NCBI GenBank assembly: GCA_030068145.1
Contig: JAPJBO010000046.1
Location: 1-64,000 of the forward strand
DNA: 64,000 bases
Reading direction: 5' to 3'
Origin: Diplonema papillatum
Taxonomy: Eukaryota; Euglenozoa; Diplonemea; Diplonemida; Diplonemidae
In this document: positions 50,148-59,574 of the stretch, in pieces
Numbering within the stretch: the stretch's first letter is position 1
Layout of the letters: each line of letters starts with the position of its first letter
Position numbers and translations under genes: made by a program
The notes under the pieces: model-generated
Told to the model about the DNA's origin: nothing
Databases searched by the model: none
Seen by the model: the letters and a program-made list of their open reading frames with translations, nothing else

Positions 50148-50445
50148 CAGGGCTTACGCTCCACGTGTGGAACGTGTGGATTTCCACACGTTAATTCTTT
50201 TTGGATTTTGTTCCCCCACATGTGGATCCACAGGTACCACATGTGGATTTTGATTTATTGGTCCACATGCCGGCCCACTAGTGGTCAAGGCCGCACAGCC
50301 AGGTGTCGGCAAGTCCAGTAGCGACGCTATTTTTTTTTTGCCGTCGCACATAAGGGGACAGGTTTTTTTCCCCCTCGAACCTTAAGCGCCCACACGTGGA
50401 CCACACGTATTTTCTCTGAGACCAAAAAACGGAGCGTAAGCCCTG
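50148..50445. mobile_element. hAT-like MITE with perfect 8 bp target duplication
   Basis: Ends CAGGGCTTACGCTCC (50148-50162) and GGAGCGTAAGCCCTG (50431-50445) are perfect 15 bp inverted repeats. TTTTTTCC stands at 50140-50147 and at 50446-50453. CAGGG ends, 8 bp duplication and a 298 bp non-coding body (rich in CCACATGTGG / CCACACGTGG motifs) are the marks of a non-autonomous hAT element. Confidence 0.9.
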
Positions 50446-50561
50446 TTTTTTCCTCGGACATTCGTTTTATGCACGAGCTTTCCGGTGGAACATTTCCGGA
50501 GTTGGGGCTTGCACTGATGCCGTTGTTCTTCGCGTGTACAGGGTATCATTCTCCGTAGGGG

Positions 50562-50950
50562 GGAAAATCTTAGTTTCGTGTCTTTAGACGGGGGGGGGGG
50601 GGGGGGGGTCAGCGCTCTTGTTAAGGATCAGCCACTTTGGCCGGATGGCCGGATAAACCAGACCCCCCCTCCCCCCGTACAGTGCAGTTGCCTTGGAGGC
50701 TGGGTGGTCAAATTCTCTAAGGTGAAATGGTCAAAATTCCCTGCCAAAAGTGGGCCCACAAAAATTTTCCAAAGTGTGGTATTTGGGGTATTTGGGGCAA
50801 AAAAAAATTTTTTTTTTCTGACCGCCCACCGTGGTGACCACCTTAGAGTGTGACAGGTAGCGTCTCCCCCCTCCACAGTGAAAATAGCCTGAGGGGGGGG
50901 GGGTCAGCCGGCTGATGGATGGATGGATGGTTCTTAACAAGATGCCTGGG
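50562..50950 (+). repeat. Rep-G scrap, G-runs and Rep-H unit
   Basis: GGGGGGAAAATCTTAGTTTC at 50561 (Rep-G front), 16-18 G at 50590, and at 50902-50949 GTCAGCCGGCTGATGGATGG, TTCTTAACAAGATGCCTGG (Rep-H) between G-runs. AAAAAAAAATTTTTTTTT at about 50800. No gene. Confidence 0.6.
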
Positions 50951-51234
50951 GGGGTTTCATGTACTAGCACGTTTTCGTTGGCTTCGTTTTCTCTTTCATG
51001 TGCAACCGTTGTTCCGGAAATGGTCCCGTCAATACAAATGTACTATTGCAAAAAGAAAATGTACCCTCGCTCAGTCGGTTGCCTGAGCCGGCATTCTTTT
51101 GATTGGTGCTTTCGGCGCGGTGGGTTGCTTTCGATGGTCGTTTCCTTCTTCTGTTCCGGGAAGACGGAGCTTCGGGATCTCTGCTGATGAAGGGAGCCGG
51201 GGTGTGTAGCGATGGCTCATCTTGCGCCTTTTTT

Positions 51235-51642
51235 TTTTTTTTTTTTTTTTTTTTAGAGTGAAAGCTCGTTTGAAACTCCGGGGATTTTTTGGTGCCTGTC
51301 CGGGGGTGCCCTTCGGCAATCGAAACAAACCTTTTTCGTGGCCGTCACACGAGGAAATACTCGACGTAGCTGCTTCGACTCCGAATGGAAGGGGGGAAAT
51401 ATAGAGGTAAGGGGCAAATACAATAAAAACACAATCTGATTTGTTCTTCGCTTACACCACTTTCTCACTCAGGACTTTTGACCTGTTGTGTTTGTGTGAT
51501 TTGTCGTGTAGGGGTAGACCCGCATGACCTCACGTCCGTTCAACACGTGGTTCGGTAGTTAGAGCACTTGGGATCCCTTCTGTTCTTTGTCGGGCAGCAT
51601 CGTCGAGCATTTCTTTCCAAGCTGGCGCTTATGTAAAAAAAG
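51235..51642 (+). mobile_element. Rep-D followed by SINE-B
   Basis: A 24 bp T-run and TTTTAGAGTGAAAGCTCGTT at 51231-51275 (Rep-D), then a SINE-B copy from 51354 (AAATACTCGACGTAGCTGCT) to 51642 (GCTTATGTAAAAAAA). Confidence 0.85.
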
Positions 51643-52151
51643 AGCGTCGGTGTGCACGGCTTGCAGAGATACGCGAGCGGAGAGTGTTCTACGAGTACCC
51701 GTTCGTTTTCGCGGTTTCGGCCGTCGCGTCCGCGTGTCGGTGGCTTCTCGGTATCGTACTCGACCGACACTTTCTCTCGGCTCTGAGTCTCTTTGCGTTT
51801 TTTTAGAGGGAAAAACTTAGTGGGGGGGGGACACGTGTTGATTACCCGCGGGTTCTTTGTAGTTTGCGCAGGAAGAATATTTTTTGTGTGTGCGTGTGTG
51901 TGAGAGTGTGGTTTTTTTTTTTTTTTTTTTTTGCCCGCTGACGCCGTCCTGGACGCCACACCCCGTTGAAGCTTTTGGGGGCGAAGGATGCCCCGCAGAA
52001 AGCTCAACTCGCCTCTCACAGTGAGCCAGTCCACCCCAAGTACCCAGACTGTGTCTGTCGCGTCTCAGTTTGCTGCCGGGGATAATAACATATAAGTCGA
52101 ACTTTGAGTGCGTAGGTCCCCTCGAAGAAACCACACTTGCAGGGATACTGG

Positions 52152-52216
52152 AGTACAGTCCCCAACCACCCGCGTACGGGTGGTTGGGAAGGGGGGATGT
52201 TTTCGGACTGTACGCG
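52152..52216. repeat. Nested inverted repeat
   Basis: Outer arms GTACAGTCC / GGACTGTAC enclose inner arms CCCAACCACCCG / CGGGTGGTTGGG with loop CGTA. Both are perfect. Confidence 0.8.
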
Positions 52217-52358
52217 CGCATTGCCGTTTCTACGCATGATTACGAGTTCAGTTTTCTCCCTACATTCAACACACGAGTGGTACGCAGTATGCCAGCAAGC
52301 AGAGTTCCCAGGGTACCAAGCGATCGGGTTCGCAAAGAAGCGCGTGGTTTTGGTTGGT

Positions 52359-52430
52359 TCGTTACCGACAACTTATATTTTGATGAGGTGTCATCCAGAT
52401 GCAAACCTGAAGCCGCCCACACGAGTGAAA
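52359..52430 (+). repeat. Diverged relative of the OTU-flanking repeat
   Basis: CGTTACCGACAACTTATATT, TTGATGAGGTGTCATCCAGA, TGCAAACCTGAAGCCGCCCA match 57586-57640 and 59423-59480. Confidence 0.65.
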
Positions 52431-53478
52431 GGTGCTTTGGAACACCTTGGAGGTTCGAAGTGAGCGTTGCTTGGAACTCTAGGTCGAATTCACGCGCATC
52501 AGGCGCTTGCCTACCTGAGGAGTCATGGCCGCGTATTGGCATAAACAACCGTCGATAAGTACGGGACGAACCGGCTCACCTGACACCTCCGCCTCCGAGC
52601 GAGTATCAATCTCGTCAAGAGGTGCGCGCGCAGGAGAGGCGCGGAAAAGCGGAGAAGGGGAAGGGGGGGTGGGTGGGTGTTTGCTTATTTTCGGGGTGTG
52701 GGGATGTCGTATCTTCTTTTTTTGTGTTCCGACGATCCCGAAGGACGATCAGTTTGGCCTCTTCTTTTTTGAATTGCCAGAGGGGGGGGTCTTTCCCGAC
52801 GATCCCCAGACTGGTTTTTTTTTTAAGACTGTTTCTCGTGTTAAGAAGTCGGTGTTTCTAGTCTCCGATTGACATCTTTTGGAAAGTTCGTCGTAGTCTG
52901 CAGGGACACAAGATGGATTCGCAAGGTCGCGGTTCTCGGTCAGTTGCTTTTCAGTGTACCGTCACCTCTAGATGCACCGTGTAACTTCGCATTCAGCTTA
53001 GCTTTCTAAGAGACAAGCTAAATATATTGATGCACAATCCGGTGTCTTCGACCTTTCTTGTCTCACTCCCCAAACGGGTGGCTCTCTCCCCCCCCCCCTT
53101 TTTTTCAGTCCCCTTTCACGACCTTTTTGCTTTTTGCACGGCGCCCGAAGGCAAACCCCAACTCCTGTATGGGATGGGGTGGGGGAGAAACCAGCCAAAG
53201 CGACGAAAAACGAAGAAATGAAACAAGATCAATGAGGGGAGAAAGATCTTTGAAAAAGAAAACGCTAAAAAAAAGAATAAGAAGGGCGGGGGAAAGCAAA
53301 AGAATCAAGAAGGGAAAAAAAAAAAGGAACGAAGTAACCGTGTATTTTGTCGTCATTTTTTGTTCTTTCGAAAAATGAGGAGGGGGGTTGAGGAAAAAGA
53401 GCACAAAAAAAAAAAATGCCACGTGCGAGGCACGCACTCAGATTAGAGGGTTCTTATTTTTCTGTGTCGGTTTCTGAA

Positions 53479-53592
53479 CAGGGGTTTATAGTAATATACG
53501 GCCTTAAGGGCTTCTCGCAAGCCTGGCGATCTGGAGAGGGTTTGGAGAAGTGGCTATGGACACCACTGCTAGCCACGGCCTATAAATCCCTG
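53479..53592. mobile_element. Second hAT-like MITE, 114 bp
   Basis: CAGGGGTTTATAG (53479) and CTATAAATCCCTG (ending 53592) are inverted with one mismatch. TTTCTGAA (53471-53478) and TTTCAGAA (53593-53600) look like an 8 bp duplication with one change, although this flank is itself nearly palindromic and could also be part of the inverted repeat. Confidence 0.65.
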
Positions 53593-54171
53593 TTTCAGAA
53601 ATTCTGAAGACAAAAAAAAGGGAGAGGTGGAGAAATGGTGGGAATAATGAAGGTGGATAGGCAAAAAAGAAAAAAAAAAAACACAAAGAGCACGTCGCAC
53701 GCAGCTGTGTTCACGTCGGCGGTGGGCGTAAAGACTGAGTGAGCAAAGAGCTTCTGCCTGAAGATTATGGTCAGGTGGCCGGTAGGGGCCCGCTCAGAGA
53801 AATAGGAAGAGGTTTGGCCACTTCGCTGCTGCAAAAAGAAGTTGGCGTAAACAGAGGGTCCACAAAGACCGTTTTCCCCGAGCGGCAGGCCGTTCCTCCT
53901 ACTGTTGTTGAGTTGCTCACCTGCAACCGCGCCCGGGCCAAAAGAATTTCATTTTCCTCCCCCCACCCCCCTCGAGATTTCTACGTCTGCGTCCTCACAA
54001 CAAACCCTCTGGTCGCCCCACACAGGAGGACCCACCCCCTTGCGGGCAGACAAACGGCGTCGTCGTACAGTTTTTTTTGAGTTGTTGGTTGCTGCTACGC
54101 TTCGCCGTATGGTGGTGGGAGGTTATGTATACTTTTGAAGGGCAAAAGCTCGCTACGCAACGCCGGGGGGG

Positions 54172-54235
54172 TTTTAGCGTTATTTGTGGATTAGAAGGTC
54201 GGTGTTTTAAAGTCTCCGGTTGACCGTATGCCGGA
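54172..54235 (+). repeat. Rep-D fragment
   Basis: TTTTAGCGTTATTTGTGGAT, TAGAAGGTCGGTGTTTTAAA, GTCTCCGGTTGACCGTATG. Confidence 0.75.
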
Positions 54236-54500
54236 CTCATGGAAGGGGTCGTATGTTGGCAAGAGAGAGTTAACCCAACGTTGCGTAGATACACGCGATC
54301 AATTTCCAATTGGTGGTATGTATGTGAAATGTGGGTGGGAGAGCTCTGGATGATCCCTGCAGCATTTTGCGCGTTAAAAAAGAAGACGTCTGTTGTGATT
54401 TCTTGCACGAGCGATGCGGATTTAGTTCGCCGCAAATATAAAAAAAAAAAAAAAAAAAAAAGCGGGGTGGAGGGAACTTTTTTATCAAAATGGTCCCCGG

Positions 54501-55712
54501 TCAGATGGTGGCGCCGAGCTGGTTCTGCATGTTCTCCGGGTCGAGGCTCTTGCGGCGGATGATGTTGGCCTCGTGCTTCGTGAGCATGGCGTCGAGCTCG
54601 TCTTCGGTCATCGCGTGGACGCCGGAGTTCTCGGGATTGGGCACCAGTTTGTTGAAGGACGCCGCGCTCTTCGGGCTCGCGGAGTTGGGCGAGCTGGCGA
54701 GCGGCGACGTGACGTTTTGCGGCTGGATGACGACGAGCGGGCCGTCCGAGCACATGCTGCTCCTGGACCGCGTGGTCGGCAGCCCTGAGGGGTGGATCCG
54801 TGACTTCAGCGTGTCGCCGAATGGTGTCGCCGGCCCTCCGTACAACGGCGACTTCCTCGTCGCGTCGAGCTCGTGCAGCGGCGACGTCCCGCAGTGCAGG
54901 TTCTGCGCCGAGGTGCAGCTCCCGCCGCTGCTGCGGCGCTGCCCTTCGCCGTTGGTAGGGCTGTTGGTCTCAAGCCCCGGCGCGGCAAACGCGCGGCGGC
55001 CCGCGAGGTCGTCGCAGCCCTGCGCCGTCGGCGTCTTCAGCTCCGGCTCCGACAGCCCGAAAGCGTAGTTCTGCAGTGCGTCTGCGGGTGCCATGCGCTG
55101 GATGACGTCGAGCGTCGTGCGGATTTGCTGCTTCCGCGAGTCGTTCAGCTCGGACAGCGTGCTGCACCGCCTGTCGTGCGCCGTCGGGAGCATGTGATGG
55201 AGCCCCTCAGGAATGACAAGGTTTTCGGAGATCACAGACGCGCGGCGGTCGTACTCGCTGATTGCGAGGGACGTTCGCCGGGTTTCGTAACCGACGGTCG
55301 TTTCGCTGAAGAGCGAGGGCCGGCGATCCTGCCCGGAGAGCAGGGACGGCGGCTCGGAGGTGGACGTGGCGACCGACGCACGGCGGACGTGGTCCATGAC
55401 GCAGACCTTGCGGTCGTCGAAGCCGGCGGGGTGGCCGTGCTGCGGCATCGGCTGCGTGCCGGCGAGCAGGGCGCCACTTGCGCTGCTGCCCGAAGACGTG
55501 GTCGCGCTGCCCCGCCGGCTCGGCATTCCGACGGCGTCCTCCGCTGCGAGCTTCGCCTGCGGCGGCATCGCGTTCAGCACCGCCACGCCGAACTGCTCGA
55601 AGCGCTCCTTCAGCCCGCTCTTCTTCTTGTGTACGTGGAGCTGCTGGCACTTGTCGCCTGTCGTCGCGTATTTGGCGTTTCGTGTTTCCCGAGGAAAGCA
55701 AGGTGCCGACAT
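54501..55712 (-). CDS. Disordered protein with a repeated RRxS phosphorylation motif
   Basis: ATG at 55710-55712, 403 residues, no intron. Acceptor AG at 55728-55729 after a 30 nt pyrimidine tract. Eight RRxS sites (consensus of PKA and related AGC kinases) stand at about residues 66, 110, 130, 145, 156, 181, 259 and 386. The five between 110 and 184 share a wider pattern, (D/E)-x0-2-RRxS(L/V/T) followed by SE 2-6 residues later: RRASVATSTSE, RRPSLFSE, RRTSLAISE, RRASVISE, RRCSTLSE. An N-terminal KKKSGLKERFEQFGVAVLNA helix, a middle helix DSRKQQIRTTLDVIQRMAPA and a C-terminal MTEDELDAMLTKHEANIIRR helix are the only ordered parts. Probably a kinase-regulated scaffold or signalling protein; family unknown. 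The sequence just upstream belongs to a repeat also present at 10478-10640. Confidence 0.7.
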   Translation of the reverse strand: MSAPCFPRETRNAKYATTGDKCQQLHVHKKKSGLKERFEQFGVAVLNAMPPQAKLAAEDAVGMPSRRGSATTSSGSSASGALLAGTQPMPQHGHPAGFDDRKVCVMDHVRRASVATSTSEPPSLLSGQDRRPSLFSETTVGYETRRTSLAISEYDRRASVISENLVIPEGLHHMLPTAHDRRCSTLSELNDSRKQQIRTTLDVIQRMAPADALQNYAFGLSEPELKTPTAQGCDDLAGRRAFAAPGLETNSPTNGEGQRRSSGGSCTSAQNLHCGTSPLHELDATRKSPLYGGPATPFGDTLKSRIHPSGLPTTRSRSSMCSDGPLVVIQPQNVTSPLASSPNSASPKSAASFNKLVPNPENSGVHAMTEDELDAMLTKHEANIIRRKSLDPENMQNQLGATI

Positions 55713-55727
55713 CAAAACCGGACACCG

Positions 55728-55905
55728 CTAGAGTAGGAGAAAAAGTAGAAAGGGAAACTAGAGTTTTCGTTGACCGCACTACCCTGAGCCCAAATCCTGG
55801 ACGTGGTTTCAGGTGGCAACTTTGGCAAATGATCATGATCAGAAGGTCCTACTTGGGCGGTTCAGTTTCCTCACACATTGCATGTGGCGAAGACAAGTTT
55901 TTAGG
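55728..55905 (-). repeat. Repeat that carries the gene's acceptor region
   Basis: Minus strand: ATGCAATGTGTGAGGAAACT, CCGCCCAAGTAGGACCTTCT, CAGGATTTGGGCTCAGGGTA, GTGCGGTCAACGAAAACTCT, AGTTTCCCTTTCTAC.. ending TCCTACTCTAG. The copy at 10478-10640 is the same up to TCCTACTC and then diverges. Confidence 0.8.
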
Positions 55906-56503
55906 TATTCTTCGGATGTATTAAGAAGACTTAGAAGTCGGTGTTCGTAGTATCAACCAGTTGTTAGCACGCAAGAAAATGCATGTACCTGCCGGGCAGT
56001 ACGACCTGAGGAAGGCGAGGCATCGAGGGACGTGACTGCTGGACAGCTTCCACTTGCGCTGGCACATGCGGCATCTCAGGATCTTGCTTCCCTTCCTGGT
56101 TCTGACGTCATCCCACTCGTTGTGGATGCACGGGCGTTTCTGTGGGTGTTCGTTGCGGCTTTTCAATGTGCTACTACAGTGCGCGACAAGAATCCTTCTC
56201 TGCACATTTGCAGTCGGCTTCTTTTTCTAAGGCGGAAACACCACACCGCTCATTAGTATTCATAAGGCAAGAAGAACGCGAATCGCTAGAGTGAGTCAAT
56301 CGCAGAATGGAACGGTGCATGCAATCCGCTCTAGTTACGTAGCTAACTAATTTGGTATGACCTCCCCTCGATAATCTCAAGCGACGGGTTCAACAGAAAG
56401 AACCGTCCGCGATTCAAGAAGGGCTTCGGCGACGAAGTTCTTAATCCCCCACTTCTCTCTCTCTCCCCTTTTCCCTTTCTATTTTACACTTTCTTCGAAG
56501 AAG

Positions 56504-56572
56504 ACTTGATGCTAGCATCAAACATGCATGAGGAGCAGTGTCCTGCTTAAACATTAAACAAGGTTTTCCCCC
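56504..56572 (-). repeat. Rep-G at the 3' end of the polyglutamine gene
   Basis: Minus strand: GGGGGGGGAAAACCTTGTTT, AATGTTTAAGCAGGACACTG, CTCCTCATGCATGTTTGATG, CTAGCATCAA. The stop codon of the adjoining frame (56554) lies inside it. Confidence 0.65.
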
Positions 56573-57189
56573 CCCGCCTCCTCGTTGCCCTCTCCTGGTG
56601 GATGCTGACGAACACAAACCTTGCTCGGCGGCATGTTGGCGATGTCGTCCTCGTTGACGTCGTCAGCGGCGTCATCATCGGGGGGAGGGGCGACGAGTGC
56701 CTTCTTCACGAGCGGCTTGGGTGCACGTGGCTTGCTCGTCGGCGAGATGCCGCCGACGGACGACATGGCGGGCATGTTCGTCTGGAGCATCAGGGGCACG
56801 GGAGATGTCGTCAGCGGCCGCATCACGGGCGGCTGCTGGTGGTGCATGGACGGGACGAACGGAGACGTCGTCAGCGGCTGCATCGGTGCCTGGAACGCTT
56901 GCGCGGGCTGCTGCAGGAGCTGATGCATGACAGGCTGCACGTGGTGTTGCTGGTGCTGCTGCTGCTGCTGCTGCTGTTGCTGGTACATCTGCTGTGCCTC
57001 GGCCGGGTGGAAGCGCTGCATGGGGAGCTGCGGCATTTGCATCTGCAACGGCTGCTGCTGCTGCTGCTGCTGGAGCTGCTGGTGCTGGTGGTGCTGCTGC
57101 TGCTGCTGCGGGTGGCCGTTGCTGACCGGGAAAATCGGACCCTGCACGCCAGCGGCGGCTCCGTGCGGGAAACCGTCTTTCTGGAACAT
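56554..57189 (-). CDS. Polyglutamine protein, C-terminus replaced by Rep-G
   Basis: ATG at 57187-57189, 211 residues. Starts MFQKDGFPHGAAAGVQGPIF. Glutamine/histidine tracts at about residues 28-46 and 66-83, with a methionine-rich linker (QMQMPQLPMQRFHPAE), then two copies of a PLTTSP(F/V) motif (about 104 and 126). From 150 it becomes basic, then acidic (PPPDDDAADDVNEDDIANMP). The last residues (GGENLV) and the stop come from Rep-G, so the true end is probably lost. Low-complexity Q-rich proteins of this kind are often RNA-binding or transcription cofactors, but no domain proves it. AG dinucleotides lie 3 and about 20 nt before the ATG; the pyrimidine tract is weak. Confidence 0.55.
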   Translation of the reverse strand: MFQKDGFPHGAAAGVQGPIFPVSNGHPQQQQQHHQHQQLQQQQQQQPLQMQMPQLPMQRFHPAEAQQMYQQQQQQQQQHQQHHVQPVMHQLLQQPAQAFQAPMQPLTTSPFVPSMHHQQPPVMRPLTTSPVPLMLQTNMPAMSSVGGISPTSKPRAPKPLVKKALVAPPPDDDAADDVNEDDIANMPPSKVCVRQHPPGEGNEEAGGENLV

Positions 57190-57547
57190 TTGCTGTCCGG
57201 CGGCCGAGTTCTGTCGTGGATGTGTGTGGGTTACGACCCGTTTTTACGTGGTGCCTCCCTTCACGGAAGTACGACCACGTTTGTGTGTGTGTGGGTGCGG
57301 GTGTGCGTACAGTTCATGGCTTAAAGTGAGCGTGGGTGCGTCTGAAGCGAAGTATAGCCCAGGCGTCGCTTTCACCAGTCGGTTTCGAGTTTCCGATACG
57401 CTACGTTCGGGTCCTGTGACACCTCTCCGAAGGGTTGCTACGGGAGGTTGGCAGCTTCTCCATCCGCTCACTTCTGCGCAACACCGTAGGACAATCAAGA
57501 TATGGTAGTGCTTCGCAGCCAAAAATGAAAACACAGTGTGCCAAGAA

Positions 57548-57756
57548 GAAATGCGTAGTTTTGTTTTATTCTTTTACTTGTTAGTTGTCGACAACTTCTT
57601 TTGTATTGAGGTGTCATTCAGATGTAAATCCAAAGCCGCCCACGTCAAATTTTGTTAAGCATTGAGTTCTTTTAAGTACATTTGTTAAGCAGCGGCTGCC
57701 AAAACTTGCCGTGACACCTATGATCAAAGTAAAGGAGGAAAGGAGAAAATGTTTCT
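57548..57756 (-). repeat. Direct repeat, downstream side of the OTU gene
   Basis: GAAATGCGTAGTTTTGTTTT, ATTCTTTTACTTGTTAGTTG, TCGACAACTTCTTTTGTATT, GAGGTGTCATTCAGATGTAA, CTGCCAAAACTTGCCGTGAC, ACCTATGATCAAAGTAAAGG. About 95 percent identical to 59383-59560 apart from a 30 bp extra piece (CATTGAGTTCTTTTAAGTAC). It contains AGGTGTCA and TGACACCT as an inverted pair. Confidence 0.9.
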
Positions 57757-57829
57757 AAAAGAAAAGGGGCAGGCTGTATTTTTGGACCCTCGTAGCTCGC
57801 TGGGTCAGGCGCGCCAGGTAGATGCTGGG

Positions 57830-59224
57830 CTAGTTTCTGTCTGGACTTGGACTGTGTAGTCCTTCTGAATTCTTTTCACAGGTCCGTTCATGCACACCCA
57901 CACCGAACTGGTTGGCAAACGGGTTGCCAGACCTCGTTGTTGTTACGCCACAATGGCGGCATTGAAGAACCATTTCGTTTTGGAAGCTGCGTTCTTGTGT
58001 TCGTGGGATGTTTGCTGGTGGGCTTGCGTGCCGGGTTTGTGTTTGTGACGGCGTCGATAGTCCTTGCGGTAGTTCCGGTGTTTGCGGCTGATCCGGCGTT
58101 TGCGATCGACTTTCTAGATGCTCCGGTGTCGCCGGGCGAGCAGGTGGCTGTTCCGGTGGTTCCGGTTGAGCGAGTGGCTCTTTCGGAGATGCCGGTTGCG
58201 CTACCGGCTGCTGCTCTTGCGGGCGGGCGAGCTCTTCTGGGAATGTCGAGGAGACAGAAGGACTTTCTGCAGATTTCGCTCGGGGGTCAAGGAACCTTTT
58301 GAGTTGTGTGTCGGAGATTGTGCCTGTGACTGGGATGTAGTGCACCTGAGCTATGTAACCGAGCAATACAAGAGGACCCGTTTCTCCAACCGTTTGTGTG
58401 TGGAACCTGTTTCTCTCATCGATTGAGAAGAGGCGGATTTGCACCTTCTTAAGCTTTGTGAAGGCTACGAGGGAGAGGTAATCACCCCAAGTGTAGTTCT
58501 CACGTAGCTTTTCGATGTATTGAGAAATGTTCATGTCGGGTAAGAAGAGTTCCAGATCGTCTCTGTGTGCATCCCAGTAATCTGCCAGTTCGTTGCGGAG
58601 AACCATCTGGTCGCCTTGTTCGTAAGTCAAGCTCAAGAACAAACAGTTACCATTACCAGATACGGTTCGCGGTTGCAACCCTATTTCTCTCAATCTTGCT
58701 GTAAGTTTAAGTTCGCGTTTGAGAAGTCTGTCGCGAGGGTTGTCCTCGTTGGCGGATGGGGAAAGAATTGGAATGCAGTTTTCTCTCGAAAGTGATGATA
58801 CCACCTCACTTACTTTCTTTGTTCTTCTGCGGCCTACTCTTTTTTGTTCTTCTATAAGTGGAAACCCCGCGTAGTACGAGACGGTGCATTTTTGAAACCA
58901 TTGTTTTAGGGACCGTTGCGACGCGCCGAGGTTCGGCAAACGTTCTTGCACACCGTGGTGGAAGACTGTTTTCAGCTTCTGAATGCGATGGCCTCTGTTC
59001 AGCAGTAAGTAAAGTACTAGCTGAATTTCTCTCAGCGCGTCGTGCCAGTTGTTGCACAAGTTGAGGCAGCGAATGAGCAAGTTTTTCAGGATGGCTGACC
59101 CCTGGTGGTCAGGGATGGTTGACCATTGGTGAACGAACCTTACTGGTTTAAAGTGCCAGTTCCTTGTTTTGTCATTGACTGAGAGCCTGACAAAGCTAAG
59201 GTGCTCGTTGGTGCTTTGCTCCAT
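57830..59224 (-). CDS. OTU-family cysteine protease, probably mobile-element encoded
   Basis: ATG at 59222-59224, 464 residues, no intron, clearly less GC-rich than the other genes. Residues 188-300 form an OTU domain: TVSGNGNCLFLSLTYEQG with Cys194 (NGNC replaces the usual DGNC), LRNELADYWDAH, ENYTWGDYLSLVAFTKLKKV and YIAQVHYIPV with His295. Such domains remove ubiquitin or, in viruses and transposons, process related substrates. Residues 315-405 are proline-rich with PExP/TPE repeats. Residues 422-449 hold C-x2-C-x19-H-x3-C, a likely zinc finger. The N-terminal 180 residues (LYLLLNRGHRIQKLKTVFHH..) faintly recall the segment after the palm of retroelement polymerases; that is a guess. The gene lies between direct repeats of 209 and 178 bp. 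No pyrimidine-AG signal sits at the ATG, which also sets it apart from host genes. Confidence 0.75.
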   Translation of the reverse strand: MEQSTNEHLSFVRLSVNDKTRNWHFKPVRFVHQWSTIPDHQGSAILKNLLIRCLNLCNNWHDALREIQLVLYLLLNRGHRIQKLKTVFHHGVQERLPNLGASQRSLKQWFQKCTVSYYAGFPLIEEQKRVGRRRTKKVSEVVSSLSRENCIPILSPSANEDNPRDRLLKRELKLTARLREIGLQPRTVSGNGNCLFLSLTYEQGDQMVLRNELADYWDAHRDDLELFLPDMNISQYIEKLRENYTWGDYLSLVAFTKLKKVQIRLFSIDERNRFHTQTVGETGPLVLLGYIAQVHYIPVTGTISDTQLKRFLDPRAKSAESPSVSSTFPEELARPQEQQPVAQPASPKEPLAQPEPPEQPPARPATPEHLESRSQTPDQPQTPELPQGLSTPSQTQTRHASPPANIPRTQERSFQNEMVLQCRHCGVTTTRSGNPFANQFGVGVHERTCEKNSEGLHSPSPDRN

Positions 59225-59382
59225 CCGTATCCGTATGCCTAGATACTCTACGTCGCCGAACGTTCTGTTCCGCCACGTGGCTTTTTAGAACAAATGATAG
59301 CAGTTCCGGAGAAGTGCACCAGTGCTTAGCCAGATCCTCCACTGGTAGCTCTAATGAGACCCATGTGGTAGATCGGTAGAAA

Positions 59383-59560
59383 GAAATGCGTAGTTTTGTT
59401 TTATTCTTTTACTTGTTAGTTGTCGACAACTTTTTTTGTATTGAGGTGTCATTCAGATGTAAATCCAAAGCCGCCCACGTCAAATTTTGTTAAGCAGCGG
59501 CTGCCAAAACTTGCCGTGACACCTATGATCAAAGTAAAGGAGGAAAGAAGAAAATGTTTC
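59383..59560 (-). repeat. Direct repeat, upstream side of the OTU gene
   Basis: GAAATGCGTAGTTTTGTTTT through TCGACAACTTTTTTTGTATT, GAGGTGTCATTCAGATGTAA, GTTAAGCAGCGGCTGCCAAA to ATGATCAAAGTAAAGGAGGA. Same orientation as the copy at 57548. Confidence 0.9.
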
Positions 59561-59574
59561 GAGAAACGTTTCGA

